DNA of 23,824 nt from an uncultured Bacilli bacterium (GCA_944333305.1 CALVKV010000003.1:1-23824), one strand, 5' to 3'; counted from the first letter of the stretch, positions 7,461 through 16,025 are shown. Made by a program: numbers and translations. The notes: generated by a model from the sequence alone, not told the origin.

Positions 7461-8918
7461 CTACTTTTTAACTAATTTCTTTTCTTCATCTATCATTTTA
7501 TTTTTAACATTCCATAAGTCATAACTTAAATCAACATGAACAGGATGAGGATTAACAAATCTTTTATTCTCTTCACTCAAAGTTTCTTTTTCACTAGTAC
7601 AATAATCTCTAATATTCATTACACTATCACTTTTATAGACACATTCACCATTTATAAATATAGGCTCTAACAACTCTCTTACTGTATAAGTACCTTTTTC
7701 TAACTCTTTTCTCTTCCAAGTATTTACAGGATCAAACATTGTAGTTGTCTCATCTTCATTATATTTTTCATATGTATTGCCAATAATATCTCCTCTAATC
7801 TTACCAGTCTCTTTATCATAAAATCTAAATACTTGTTTATCTCCTGGGTTAGTAATTTTTACAGCATCTTCACTAAGTTTAATCTTAGGAATAACTTCCC
7901 CACCTTTTTTAATGGCAGCTAGTTTATAAACTCCACCAAAGCTAGACCAATTTTTTGAAGTAATCAAGCTAGTACCTACTCCCCAAAGGTTTATTTTAGC
8001 CCCTTGCTTTTTCAAATCTTCTATTAGATATTCATCCAAGTCATTAGAAGCACAGATAGTGGCATCAGGAAATCCTGCTTCATCTAACATAATTCTAGCC
8101 TTTTTAGATAGATATGCTAAATCTCCACTATCAAGTCTTATTCCATATTTTTTAGGCATCCTACCTTCATCTTTTAATTCTTTAAATACTCTTATCGCAT
8201 TAGGTACACCTGACTTTAAGGTATCATAAGTATCTACTAACAAGGTTGCATTATTTGGAAAAAGTTCTGCATATTTCTTAAAAGCCTCATATTCACTATC
8301 AAAACTCATAATAAAGCTGTGAGCATGAGTACCTGCAACAGGAATATCAAATTCTTTACCTGCTAGTACATTACTAGTAGATGAACATCCTCCAATAACA
8401 GCAGCCCTTGCTCCATATACACCTGCATCAGGTCCTTGCGCTCTTCTAAGACCAAACTCCATAACAGCATCACCTTTAGCAGCCTCACACACTCTTGATG
8501 CTTTAGTAGCAATTAAACTTTGATGATTAATAATATTTAATATAGCTGTCTCCACAAGTTGAGCTTCTATTATAGGAGCATCTACTTTTAATAAAGGTTC
8601 CATTGGAAAGACAACAGTTCCTTCTTTAATTGCATAAATATTACCCGTAAATTTAAAGTTTTCTAAATATTTTAAAAACTCATCATCAAAAAGTTCCAAT
8701 TCTCTTAAATACTCTATATCACTCTTTTCAAAATGTAAATTTTTAATATAATCTATTACTTGTTCAAGTCCTGCTACAATAGCATATCCCCCATCATATG
8801 GATTCTTACGATAGAAAACATCAAAAACTACCCTTTCATCCCTTTTCATATCAAAGTATCCATTCATCATTGTAAGTTCATATAAATCAGTTAATAAAGT
8901 TAAATTTCTTTCATTCAT
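7461..8918 (-). CDS. pncB: Nicotinate phosphoribosyltransferase
   Basis: 485 residues, the length of the Firmicute PncB type. It joins nicotinate and PRPP to form NaMN, with ATP hydrolysis. The N-terminus LTLLTDLYELTMMNGYF is diagnostic of the family. EFGLRRAQGPDAG at residues 154-166 and PVAGTHAHSF at 193-202 follow; His200 is the likely autophosphorylated histidine. The central barrel includes VDTYDT and IRLDSGDLAYLS, which binds the phosphoribosyl group. A ribosome site precedes ATG 8918 (GGATG region). It lies 43 nt downstream of pncA, whose product nicotinate is its substrate. Nothing unusual was seen. Confidence 0.96.
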   Translation of the reverse strand: MNERNLTLLTDLYELTMMNGYFDMKRDERVVFDVFYRKNPYDGGYAIVAGLEQVIDYIKNLHFEKSDIEYLRELELFDDEFLKYLENFKFTGNIYAIKEGTVVFPMEPLLKVDAPIIEAQLVETAILNIINHQSLIATKASRVCEAAKGDAVMEFGLRRAQGPDAGVYGARAAVIGGCSSTSNVLAGKEFDIPVAGTHAHSFIMSFDSEYEAFKKYAELFPNNATLLVDTYDTLKSGVPNAIRVFKELKDEGRMPKKYGIRLDSGDLAYLSKKARIMLDEAGFPDATICASNDLDEYLIEDLKKQGAKINLWGVGTSLITSKNWSSFGGVYKLAAIKKGGEVIPKIKLSEDAVKITNPGDKQVFRFYDKETGKIRGDIIGNTYEKYNEDETTTMFDPVNTWKRKELEKGTYTVRELLEPIFINGECVYKSDSVMNIRDYCTSEKETLSEENKRFVNPHPVHVDLSYDLWNVKNKMIDEEKKLVKK

Positions 8919-8961
8919 TTAAATCATCCCTTTCTTTTTATCAAAATATTAATATCAATAT

Positions 8962-9549
8962 TTAAAATTTTTTAACTAACTGAATTCCTTGTTGTTCCAT
9001 AAGTAAGTAAGCTGCCTCTACATAATTTTGTCTATCATCTTCGGCAAAAGTCGCTACAGCATCTCTATGTACTCTTATAACACTATCTCTATTATGTTCA
9101 TCAAGGTAACATGCAAGTCCCATAGGACCATTACATATGCAAATATCAGTACAACATCCTACAATATCAAACTCTTTTATATTAACCGCTTCCTCCATCA
9201 CATCTCTAAAAGACTCTGATTCCATAAAACTTGTATTATTCTTAGGAATACATATAGTATTATTAAAGAGAGTAAAAGGTTTTAACTCATCTACTACTTC
9301 CTCTTCTCCACTACCCTTTAAACAGTGGTAATTTGGAAATCTCTTATGTTCTGTAGATTCTTTAGTATGAGTATCTTGAATAAAGATAACAAGCGCACCA
9401 ACATTTTGATATTCTCTTATAAGTTCTATCTGTCTAGGTATAACTCTAGCGATATTATCATCATGTAACACTCCTTCCCTAACAAAGCCATTAACCATAT
9501 CAACAACGATTAAAGCTTTATTATAAACTTTTAAATTCTCAACTTTCAT
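8962..9549 (-). CDS. pncA: Nicotinamidase (isochorismatase-like cysteine hydrolase)
   Basis: 195 residues. It hydrolyses nicotinamide to nicotinate, the first step of salvage. The catalytic triad is visible: Asp17 (IVVDMVNGF), Lys103 (PKNNTSF) and Cys133 (GCCTDIC), with a metal site of Asp59, His61 (QDTHT) and probably His75 (NYHCLKG). An AGGAGG-type ribosome site precedes ATG 9549. It is the first gene of operon A and directly follows the paired operators. Free nicotinamide is released by NAD-consuming enzymes, so this gene gives the pathway its recycling function. Confidence 0.94.
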   Translation of the reverse strand: MKVENLKVYNKALIVVDMVNGFVREGVLHDDNIARVIPRQIELIREYQNVGALVIFIQDTHTKESTEHKRFPNYHCLKGSGEEEVVDELKPFTLFNNTICIPKNNTSFMESESFRDVMEEAVNIKEFDIVGCCTDICICNGPMGLACYLDEHNRDSVIRVHRDAVATFAEDDRQNYVEAAYLLMEQQGIQLVKKF

Positions 9550-9562
9550 AATTATCCCTCCT

Positions 9563-9585
9563 CTTATTAACTTTTTATTAATATC
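9563..9585. promoter_or_regulatory. Palindromic operator 2 of operon A (pncA), imperfect
   Basis: Arms CTTATTAA and TTAATATC with a 7-bp spacer, centred at 9574. It lies 13 bp upstream of the pncA ATG and 55 bp from operator 1. One base breaks the symmetry compared with the equivalent prs site. Confidence 0.55.
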
Positions 9586-9617
9586 AAAAATTAAGAAATA
9601 AGCAAGCCATTAAACTT

Positions 9618-9640
9618 GTTATTAACATTATATTAATAAC
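9618..9640. promoter_or_regulatory. Palindromic operator 1 of operon A, over the -10 box
   Basis: Perfect inverted repeat GTTATTAA-N7-TTAATAAC, identical in all 23 bases to the prs site at 3605-3627. It encloses the -10 box at 9627-9632. Confidence 0.8.
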
Positions 9641-9655
9641 AAAGAAATTTGTCAA
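9627..9655 (-). promoter_or_regulatory. Consensus promoter of the pncA-pncB-nadE operon
   Basis: Minus strand TTGACA (9650-9655), 17-bp spacer and TATAAT (9627-9632), a perfect match to the housekeeping consensus. Except for the palindrome, the spacer sequence differs from the prs promoter, so the palindrome seems to be selected rather than merely copied. Confidence 0.85.
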
Positions 9656-9694
9656 CAACAAATTTAAATTTTTTCTATAACATCTTAAAAATCA

Positions 9695-9703
9695 TGATAC
9701 AAT
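9695..9703 (+). promoter_or_regulatory. Extended -10 promoter of fic
   Basis: TGATACAAT, a TG-extended -10 box, 20 nt before the fic ATG. The -35 region is weak. It is divergent from the pncA promoter and does not overlap its operators. Confidence 0.45.
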
Positions 9704-9723
9704 ATATACAAAGGAGAATTATT

Positions 9724-10524
9724 ATGTTGGATAGAATTTTTGATCTAGCTAAAATACAAAATAAAATTTCTAGTTTTAGCAAGCCAATAAAAAAAGAATA
9801 TTATAGCTATTTAATTAATCACTTTGGAGTCCTATTTACCTTTCATTCTAACCGTATAGAAGGCACTAATAATACATTAACTTTAAATGATACTAAAGAA
9901 ATATTAAATAAAACCTATGACTTAAAAAAAATTAAAGATATTAATAAAAAAAGAGAAATTAATGAAACTATCAATCATCAAAATGCCTTTAAATATATTT
10001 TTGAAGTATTAGACAAAAATATAGATATTATAACTATAATTAAAAATTTACATCAAATTATTGGTAATAATATCATAAAGAATGCAGGTAACTATAAAAC
10101 AAATGAAAATTATTTAATAAATAGTAATGGTGAAGAAATAGAATTTACGCCCCCCCAACTTGTTTCCAAAAGAATGAATGATCTAAAAGAAAAATATGAA
10201 ACAGAATGGCAAGATTTAACCGTATTTGAGCGAGCAGTTAAACTACATATGGCAATCACAAATATACATCCATTTAGTGACGGAAATGGACGGGTTGCAA
10301 GATTAATAATGAACTATGAATTAATAAAAAATAATTATCCACCAATTAATATTAATGAATCTCAAAAATTATCTTATTATGCTGTAATTGAAGAAATTAA
10401 TATTAATACAGATTACAAAAATACCCCTTTAGAAATTGGGGATATTAAAACCTTTACAGAAACAATAGAACAACTATCAATAATAACATTTAAAAATATG
10501 CAAAAATATTTCAACAATAAATAA
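9724..10524 (+). CDS. Class II Fic-family AMP transferase
   Basis: 266 residues from ATG 9724, chosen for AAGGAG 7 nt upstream; an in-frame TTG at 9649 lies in the pncA promoter and is rejected. The Fic core motif HPFSDGNGRVAR is at residues 182-193: His182 is catalytic, Asn and Arg position the nucleotide. A class II inhibitory helix motif, Ser-x3-Glu-Gly (SNRIEGT, residues 42-48), is near the N-terminus, so activity should be self-restrained. NAGNYKT near 120-126 is the flap region. Fic enzymes AMPylate target hydroxyls with ATP; substrates vary. It is the only plus-strand gene, is very Lys/Asn/Ile rich, lacks a signal peptide and sits between a metabolic locus and the secretion cluster. 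Whether it is housekeeping, toxin-like or a secreted effector cannot be seen. Confidence 0.9.
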   Translation: MLDRIFDLAKIQNKISSFSKPIKKEYYSYLINHFGVLFTFHSNRIEGTNNTLTLNDTKEILNKTYDLKKIKDINKKREINETINHQNAFKYIFEVLDKNIDIITIIKNLHQIIGNNIIKNAGNYKTNENYLINSNGEEIEFTPPQLVSKRMNDLKEKYETEWQDLTVFERAVKLHMAITNIHPFSDGNGRVARLIMNYELIKNNYPPININESQKLSYYAVIEEININTDYKNTPLEIGDIKTFTETIEQLSIITFKNMQKYFNNK

Positions 10525-10569
10525 AAGAGAAATCTAAAGTTCAAATTACTTAAGAATTTCTCTTTTTTT
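10523..10569 (+). terminator. Terminator after fic, possibly bidirectional
   Basis: Stem AAAAGAGAAAT (10523-10533) and ATTTCTCTTTT (10556-10566) with a 22-nt loop, followed by T's to 10569. Read leftwards the hairpin is followed by a broken T-run, so it may also end the VirD4 transcript, whose stop is at 10586. Confidence 0.75.
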
Positions 10570-10585
10570 AATTAATATTTATATT

Positions 10586-12811
10586 CTATTCATCAAAGAA
10601 ATCATCAAAGAAGTCATCATCATCGGCATCATCTAAACTTAAATTAACTTCTTTTTTAGGTTGTTCTTTGACAGTTGAAGTATTTTGTTTTTCAGTATTA
10701 ACAACTTCTTTAACTGGAGAAATTGAAGTAAAATCTTTATCCCTTTCTTGTTCTAATTTCTGTTGTTTTTGTTTATTCATCTCTTCTTCTTTTTCTAATT
10801 CTGCAATCTTAGCATCAATTTTCTTAACTAATTCATCTACATCAAAAGTAGGTTTCTTAGGAGTACTATTATTAACATTATTAGATTCTAAATTAGGATT
10901 GAAGAATGAAGGAACATTATTATTTCCTGCATTCATAGGATTAGCTGGTCTAGGCATCTGCCCATTATTACCAACTGGATTACTAGCATTACTAACATTA
11001 CTAGCACCAGGTCCTATTCCAAATAAATTAGGAGGTGTGAAACCAGCAGGACTATTACCAGCAGGAGTACCATTAGATCCAGTACTATTCATCATCTCAA
11101 GTAATTTTTCCTTCTTCTTTTCTTTAACAAAAGTTTTTATATCAAAAGTATGAACAGGCATTTTTTCACGTGCCGGATAGTTAGCCTTAGGATACTCCTT
11201 ACCCCAATTAAGTTTAAAATCAGGTGTAAATTTAGTCTTAAAAGGCTGCATTCTCATACGAAGAACAATAACTTCAAACTGTTTCATTCTCTGTAAATCA
11301 GACACAGTTACAAGTGGCGTACTAGCCGTTTTATCATCATCTTTAGATTTAACTTCTCCACACATCTTAGATATTTCTTCCAAAGCTGCAAGCTCTGCAG
11401 ATATTAAATAAATAATATTACCACAGTTACCCCTAATAGTTTCAGCATTTTCTTTGCCATATACTTGATTTAACTGTGCATAGTTCTGAATAATCATTGT
11501 AAATCTCATATGACGAGAACGTGCTGCTGTAATCATTGTAGTAACATCTTTAAGTGGTGGCATATTTGCAAACTCATCAAGTAAGAAATTTGTTCTAACA
11601 GGAAGTTCTCCTCCATTTTCTTGTGCCACACCAATTAAAGTCTCATAACATTGTTTTAAAAGAATTGTAACTAGGGAATGATAAGTCTTCTTTTCATCTT
11701 GAACAACTATAAATAATGCTGTTTTACGTCTACCAATATCACCAAGCTCAATATCACTATGACTAAGCATTTCTGATAAATTCTCACGCGATGCAAATAA
11801 CTTAATTTTTTGTCTAAATACTGATAAAATTGAGCCTTTTGTATCTGTTGGAGCATTAATAGTACTAGAAGCATTAATTGAAGCAGCACTAGCAGGATCT
11901 TTAAATGAAAAATATTCTTTAATATAAGTAGAACCTCCAAACTTTTCTTCACCTACTGTAGTCATTAAACTAATACTATTAATATTAATTTCATCCTCTT
12001 TAGCATCTTCAAAAAGACCTAAAGCAACACCAGAGAAGTAGTCAGCTGATGTCTTTTCCCAGAAAGGATCACTATTATTACTAGATTCATCATAAAGAAT
12101 ATTTAAGGCAAGGTCATCAAGTAACTCTATTGCTTTATCCTGATTACCATTTTTATACATTCTATAAGGAAGTGACAAAGGATTCCAACTACTACCATTT
12201 TGAGGATCACGAAAGTTAAGAATTTGTACATCATAACCTTTATCACGAAGCATATTAGCAGTAGATTCATATATCTCACCTTTAGGGTCAGTAATGATCA
12301 TAGACTCTCCTGCTTTAGCAAGTAATTTAACAGTAGGCTTAATAACAGTCTGAGTTTTACCAGAACCAGTAGAACCAATAACTAAAGTATGGTACTCCCC
12401 ATTATCAACCCAAGCTTCTTTTTCATTAAGCATTAAAGGGACACCAGCAGCATTTGATGTTTCCTGCTGTGGAGTAACCATAGTAAGTTCTGCTTTCATC
12501 TCTTTATCTTTAGCCCATCTAGAATATCCTTTATCTTTTTTCTCAGTTGAAAAACCAAAACCCTTTTCAACTTCAAAGAAATAAGATTTAACACTAACAA
12601 ACATTCCAATTAAAGTAACAAAATAAATAAGCAATGTCATCCATAAAAATCTAGGAGTAAAAGCAGGAAGCGGATTTAAACCACTAAAATACCCCTCTGT
12701 AGCAAAACTATGTAAATTAACAATACCTATCGCTACTATATAAAGTAAAAATATAGCAAAAACGACAAAAATCATTACATCATCTTTATCAGCTCTAAAT
12801 TTTAACTTCAT
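10586..12811 (-). CDS. VirD4-like type IV coupling ATPase
   Basis: 741 residues, with a GGAGGGG ribosome site. It is the hexameric ATPase at the inner face of a type IV secretion system that recruits substrate. Two membrane helices (about residues 11-32 and 55-75) are followed by Walker A GSTGSGKT (146-153), Walker B SMIITDPKGE (170-179), and the FLLDEFANMPPL segment typical of TraG/VirD4. From about residue 570 the tail is unusual: a Gly/Asn/Pro-rich linker, then a charged coiled coil, and a terminal acidic-aromatic stretch DDADDDDFFDDFFDE. In known coupling proteins such tails bind substrates or partners. It is the last gene of the secretion cluster and has its own promoter upstream. Confidence 0.93.
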   Translation of the reverse strand: MKLKFRADKDDVMIFVVFAIFLLYIVAIGIVNLHSFATEGYFSGLNPLPAFTPRFLWMTLLIYFVTLIGMFVSVKSYFFEVEKGFGFSTEKKDKGYSRWAKDKEMKAELTMVTPQQETSNAAGVPLMLNEKEAWVDNGEYHTLVIGSTGSGKTQTVIKPTVKLLAKAGESMIITDPKGEIYESTANMLRDKGYDVQILNFRDPQNGSSWNPLSLPYRMYKNGNQDKAIELLDDLALNILYDESSNNSDPFWEKTSADYFSGVALGLFEDAKEDEININSISLMTTVGEEKFGGSTYIKEYFSFKDPASAASINASSTINAPTDTKGSILSVFRQKIKLFASRENLSEMLSHSDIELGDIGRRKTALFIVVQDEKKTYHSLVTILLKQCYETLIGVAQENGGELPVRTNFLLDEFANMPPLKDVTTMITAARSRHMRFTMIIQNYAQLNQVYGKENAETIRGNCGNIIYLISAELAALEEISKMCGEVKSKDDDKTASTPLVTVSDLQRMKQFEVIVLRMRMQPFKTKFTPDFKLNWGKEYPKANYPAREKMPVHTFDIKTFVKEKKKEKLLEMMNSTGSNGTPAGNSPAGFTPPNLFGIGPGASNVSNASNPVGNNGQMPRPANPMNAGNNNVPSFFNPNLESNNVNNSTPKKPTFDVDELVKKIDAKIAELEKEEEMNKQKQQKLEQERDKDFTSISPVKEVVNTEKQNTSTVKEQPKKEVNLSLDDADDDDFFDDFFDE

Positions 12812-12848
12812 GACATTCCCCTCCGTCTAAGGTTCAAAACCTACGCTT

Positions 12849-12877
12849 ATTATACCAATATTTTCTTAATTTGGAAA
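12849..12877 (-). promoter_or_regulatory. Promoter of the VirD4 gene
   Basis: Minus strand TTTCCA (12872-12877, 4 of 6 to consensus), 17-bp spacer, then TGG-TATAAT with an extended -10 (TATAAT at 12849-12854). It would allow the coupling ATPase to be made separately from the rest. Confidence 0.5.
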
Positions 12878-12888
12878 CAAAAATTTAA

Positions 12889-13593
12889 TTATATTTTATT
12901 ATTCTTTTTATTTTTTAAAAGTAACAAAAGAAAAACAACAAAAACAACTATTACTATACAAACTATTGGAAATACATTATTTAAAGTTTCTATAACTACA
13001 AAACTATTATTACTATTAGAAGTATCTATTAACATATCAATACTTTTATTACTGTCTTTATTAAATACCCAAGTATAAATATTACCATTTACACTATCAG
13101 CATTATTTTCTAATACTTTATAATTAGTTCTAATATTTATTTTCACTTCTTCTAATTCAGGATAATCATCAAAATATAATAAACCATTATTATCAGTCGT
13201 TATTGAAATAGTATGATTATTCTCATTAAGAGAAATAACATAAGATCTAAAACCATTTTTAACTGTTCTAGCATCTTCATATTTATCTATATTAAAATTA
13301 TATTTATAATTAAATTTATATCCATTACCTAAATCAGTTTCACTTTTTTCATAATAATTAATATTAGGAAATGGTCTATCCTCTTCAGCATCAACAATCA
13401 CATCAGTTGCATATATAGGAATATAATTTCTAAATGAAGACTTTATTATATCTTTAGAATAAATAGCATTTTGATAAAAAGTAATATCAACACTTTCCCT
13501 AACTTGACTATCACTTATTTCAAGATTAACTTCCGCAGTACAACCACACATCATAAAAATTATCAATATCAAAATAAAATATTTAATCTTCAT
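12889..13593 (-). CDS. Membrane-anchored lipoprotein of the secretion cluster
   Basis: 234 residues. The N-terminus is a lipoprotein signal ending in MMCGC, with Cys18 as the likely lipidated residue. A beta-rich extracellular domain follows, with a second membrane helix near residues 208-226 and a short charged Lys/Asn tail inside the cell. The protein would thus be tethered at both ends on the outer face of the membrane. No catalytic motif is seen and I do not recognise the family. AAGGAG precedes the ATG. It lies between the NlpC/P60 gene (3-nt gap) and VirD4, so a structural role in the secretion apparatus is inferred. Confidence 0.7.
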   Translation of the reverse strand: MKIKYFILILIIFMMCGCTAEVNLEISDSQVRESVDITFYQNAIYSKDIIKSSFRNYIPIYATDVIVDAEEDRPFPNINYYEKSETDLGNGYKFNYKYNFNIDKYEDARTVKNGFRSYVISLNENNHTISITTDNNGLLYFDDYPELEEVKINIRTNYKVLENNADSVNGNIYTWVFNKDSNKSIDMLIDTSNSNNSFVVIETLNNVFPIVCIVIVVFVVFLLLLLKNKKNNKI

Positions 13594-13596
13594 AAT

Positions 13597-14976
13597 CTAA
13601 CTCCTTGCCTGTGTATCATAAAAACCATCCATCTTTACACCCCAATAACCAGATATATCAAATGGTCTACTTGTAAATAACACGCCAGTTGTTCTTCCAG
13701 AAGCTTCAGCACAAATATAGCCAGATTCTTCTACTGATATTACTAACACTACATGATTATTTGACTCTAATAAGTCACCTGGTTCCAAAACAGCACTATT
13801 TTCTAACTCAACACGTTCAGCACCAGATAAATTTTGAAAACCTCCTGTTGTTAAAGGAGAAATATTAAAACCACCATTATAAATAGCCCAAGTAACAAAT
13901 CCAGAACAATCAAGACCACAAAGAGTATATAAATTACCATTAGCAGCCTTAAAACATCTACCACTTCCCCAATTAGCTTCAGCTCCTTCTGAGACAGTAC
14001 CATGTCCTCCGCCCCAGAAATAAGGAATTTTAACATTATAATTATTACCTAGTTCCGCAATTAAAGTAACAGCAGAAGCGACAACACCAGCTCTAGTACC
14101 ATAACCAGAATCTTCGACATTAGAAGCAATTAAGTTATTAAATTCTTCTAGACTAGTACCATGACTTTCCAAAAATGTATCTAAAGCTTCATTAAGTATT
14201 TCATCACCATCAGAAACAAGTTCATAATCTCCATAATCAATACTGCTTACTCCACTACTACTAGCTAAAGCAGTATCAGCACCAAAAAGTCCATTAAAGA
14301 AACTTAAAATAGCAATAATAGGGACTAATATAACTAATAATGATAAAAAAGGCCCACCAAACATTAAACCAAGTTTTACTGGTAATGGTATTTTCCCAAA
14401 TAAACTAAATTTACCAGAAAGACTATTACTAAAAAGAGACCCTAAAGGATTAAAAGATTTTTTTTCATTATTATCATTAGATTCCTCTGTAGTAGATGCA
14501 TTAGCACCACTATTATTTTCTTCATTATTACTAGATGTAGAATTTGAAGTATTATTATCTTGATTATTATCTTGACCTCTCCCTAAAAGTCCACCATTAC
14601 TAGCATTATTATTATTTCTTCCACCAAGAGCATTCTTAACATTGTTAATAGTACTAAGTGCCTTTAAAGCAGGATGGGCATTAGCAACTTTATTAAGCAT
14701 TGTATTACCTGCTTTATTCTTCAAACCACTAAGAGCACTGCTTCCTTTATTAGATAAAGATGATTTAACCCCAGTACCAGAATTATTTCTAAGAGAATCA
14801 GAATCAATTTTAGATTTATTTTTTTTTCTACTTTTATATTTATTAAAATCTATAATATTATTTACAGCTTTACTATTTTTACCATCAGCATTAGCATTTC
14901 GAGGTGATGATGAAGAAGAATTTTCAAGCCCATTTACATCATTTTCATCTTCCAAATTTTCTACTTCTTCTGGCAT
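13597..14976 (-). CDS. Membrane-anchored NlpC/P60 cell-wall hydrolase
   Basis: 459 residues. Residues 1-195 are a cytoplasmic, Asn/Ser-rich low-complexity region, then one membrane helix (203-227), then an extracellular NlpC/P60 domain. The catalytic Cys357 is in LDCSGFV and His408 in NNHVVLVIS, with PGDLLES just before. Such enzymes cut stem peptides of peptidoglycan, which a conjugation apparatus needs in order to cross the wall. The long cytoplasmic tail is unusual and could contact other components. Cys341, Cys353 and Cys422 are additional extracytoplasmic cysteines. Ribosome site AAGGTGG before ATG 14976. It may have its own promoter upstream at 14997-15024. Confidence 0.88.
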   Translation of the reverse strand: MPEEVENLEDENDVNGLENSSSSSPRNANADGKNSKAVNNIIDFNKYKSRKKNKSKIDSDSLRNNSGTGVKSSLSNKGSSALSGLKNKAGNTMLNKVANAHPALKALSTINNVKNALGGRNNNNASNGGLLGRGQDNNQDNNTSNSTSSNNEENNSGANASTTEESNDNNEKKSFNPLGSLFSNSLSGKFSLFGKIPLPVKLGLMFGGPFLSLLVILVPIIAILSFFNGLFGADTALASSSGVSSIDYGDYELVSDGDEILNEALDTFLESHGTSLEEFNNLIASNVEDSGYGTRAGVVASAVTLIAELGNNYNVKIPYFWGGGHGTVSEGAEANWGSGRCFKAANGNLYTLCGLDCSGFVTWAIYNGGFNISPLTTGGFQNLSGAERVELENSAVLEPGDLLESNNHVVLVISVEESGYICAEASGRTTGVLFTSRPFDISGYWGVKMDGFYDTQARS

Positions 14977-14996
14977 TATACCACCACCTTTACTTT

Positions 14997-15024
14997 ATTA
15001 TAAGTTAAATTAATAAATTATCAA
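14997..15024 (-). promoter_or_regulatory. Possible internal promoter before the NlpC/P60 gene
   Basis: Minus strand TTGATA (15019-15024), 16-bp spacer, TATAAT (14997-15002), about 20 bp before the ATG at 14976. It partly overlaps the end of the preceding gene. Confidence 0.45.
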
Positions 15025-15491
15025 AGTAATAATTCTACTTCATATTTAAAAACAGCATCAACATAAAAAGTAATTGTCTCTTCATTACTATTTACAATCC
15101 TATAAATAGAACTCCCATCACTATTTGTAATTCTATAACTAGACACTTTATTACTATAATAGTTATTTATCAAATCAGCCCTAAACTCTTCAAAATCTTC
15201 TCGTGAAACATCATCTTTATTTCTAACTCTCGCATAAGCTTCTTCTTCATTATTAACAACCAAATCTTTAAAATGATTATAATATATGGTTGCAAGTTCC
15301 CTATCAGGTATATCCTTAACTTCATAACTATTAGCAGAATTTTTAGATGGAACATTATTAAACTCTCTTAATTCTTCTTCACTAGGTAAACTTCTATTTG
15401 CATCTTCCACATTTCCGATATTACGAAAGATTAAAAAGAGTAGCAAAGAAACAAATATTATAAATACAATAATTTTAACATTTCTAACCAT
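15021..15491 (-). CDS. Small bitopic protein B, VirB8-like candidate
   Basis: About 156 residues from ATG 15491; a TTG three bases upstream is less likely. A short cytoplasmic N-terminus is followed by one membrane helix (about residues 6-22) and a Glu/Asp/Asn-rich extracellular domain with the pattern of helix pair then beta strands (YYNHFKDLV; SSYRI, SIYRIV, ITFYVDAVFKY). Topology and size recall VirB8/TraH/TraM NTF2-like proteins, which nucleate secretion channels, but no sequence signature proves it. The ATG overlaps the previous stop as TGATG. It resembles its upstream neighbour in layout. Confidence 0.6.
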   Translation of the reverse strand: MVRNVKIIVFIIFVSLLLFLIFRNIGNVEDANRSLPSEEELREFNNVPSKNSANSYEVKDIPDRELATIYYNHFKDLVVNNEEEAYARVRNKDDVSREDFEEFRADLINNYYSNKVSSYRITNSDGSSIYRIVNSNEETITFYVDAVFKYEVELLL

Positions 15492-16015
15492 CAAGAATCA
15501 CTCTCCCCTATCTTACTTAAATATATAATATCTGAAATAGGTTCAATAGCAAAAGTTAAATCATTCTCATCAATAGTTACTATATAATAAGCATATCCTT
15601 GTAACGTTGAAGTATATAACGTCTCTAATTTTAATGCTACTTTAACATAATATTTATAAACATTTTTATAAGAACTAACTTGATAAGCTTCTTCTAAACT
15701 ACTTTTCATATTAGATTCATAACTTCCTACAAAATTATAAATATTAGAAGATGTAATATTATTTCTTTGAACATAGTCTTGATCTAAAACTTTAAAAAGA
15801 GAATCACTATCATTAGAATAGATATAAGAATAATATTTAGAAATAGAAGAATCAATAGTAAAAAAACGATTAACATCAGCAAGAGCAACCACAGTTGTAT
15901 CTATTTGTTCCTCTTCTGCCTGTCTTTCAACAATTCTCGTATATATAAGACTAATACCAAATACAACAATCAAAAAAATAGCAATTATTACTTCAATTTT
16001 AGTAGTTTTATTCAT
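15491..16015 (-). CDS. Small bitopic protein A, VirB8-like candidate
   Basis: 174 residues; AGGAGG ribosome site. One N-terminal membrane helix (about residues 8-25), a short polar linker, then an extracellular domain with YYSYIYSNDSDSLFKVL helix and beta strands such as VYKYYVKVALKLE and AYYIVTIDENDLTFAIEP. The order helix, helix, beta sheet is what one expects of an NTF2-like VirB8 domain. It sits 10 bp after the M23 gene and overlaps protein B. The two may have arisen by duplication, but direct sequence identity is low. I do not recognise a named family. Confidence 0.6.
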   Translation of the reverse strand: MNKTTKIEVIIAIFLIVVFGISLIYTRIVERQAEEEQIDTTVVALADVNRFFTIDSSISKYYSYIYSNDSDSLFKVLDQDYVQRNNITSSNIYNFVGSYESNMKSSLEEAYQVSSYKNVYKYYVKVALKLETLYTSTLQGYAYYIVTIDENDLTFAIEPISDIIYLSKIGESDS

Positions 16016-16025
16016 AATTAGCCTC

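Noticed and set aside
9649..9723. A longer fic start at TTG 9649.
   Set aside because: The extra 25 residues overlap the pncA promoter, lack a ribosome site and precede the well-placed AAGGAG and ATG at 9724.
10668..11153. Plus-strand open frame of 161 codons.
   Set aside because: It is antisense to the repetitive VirD4 tail, with no ribosome site and a composition explained by the complement of that tail.
14642..15013. Plus-strand open frame of 123 codons.
   Set aside because: Antisense to the low-complexity N-terminus of the NlpC/P60 gene; no ribosome site or recognisable protein.
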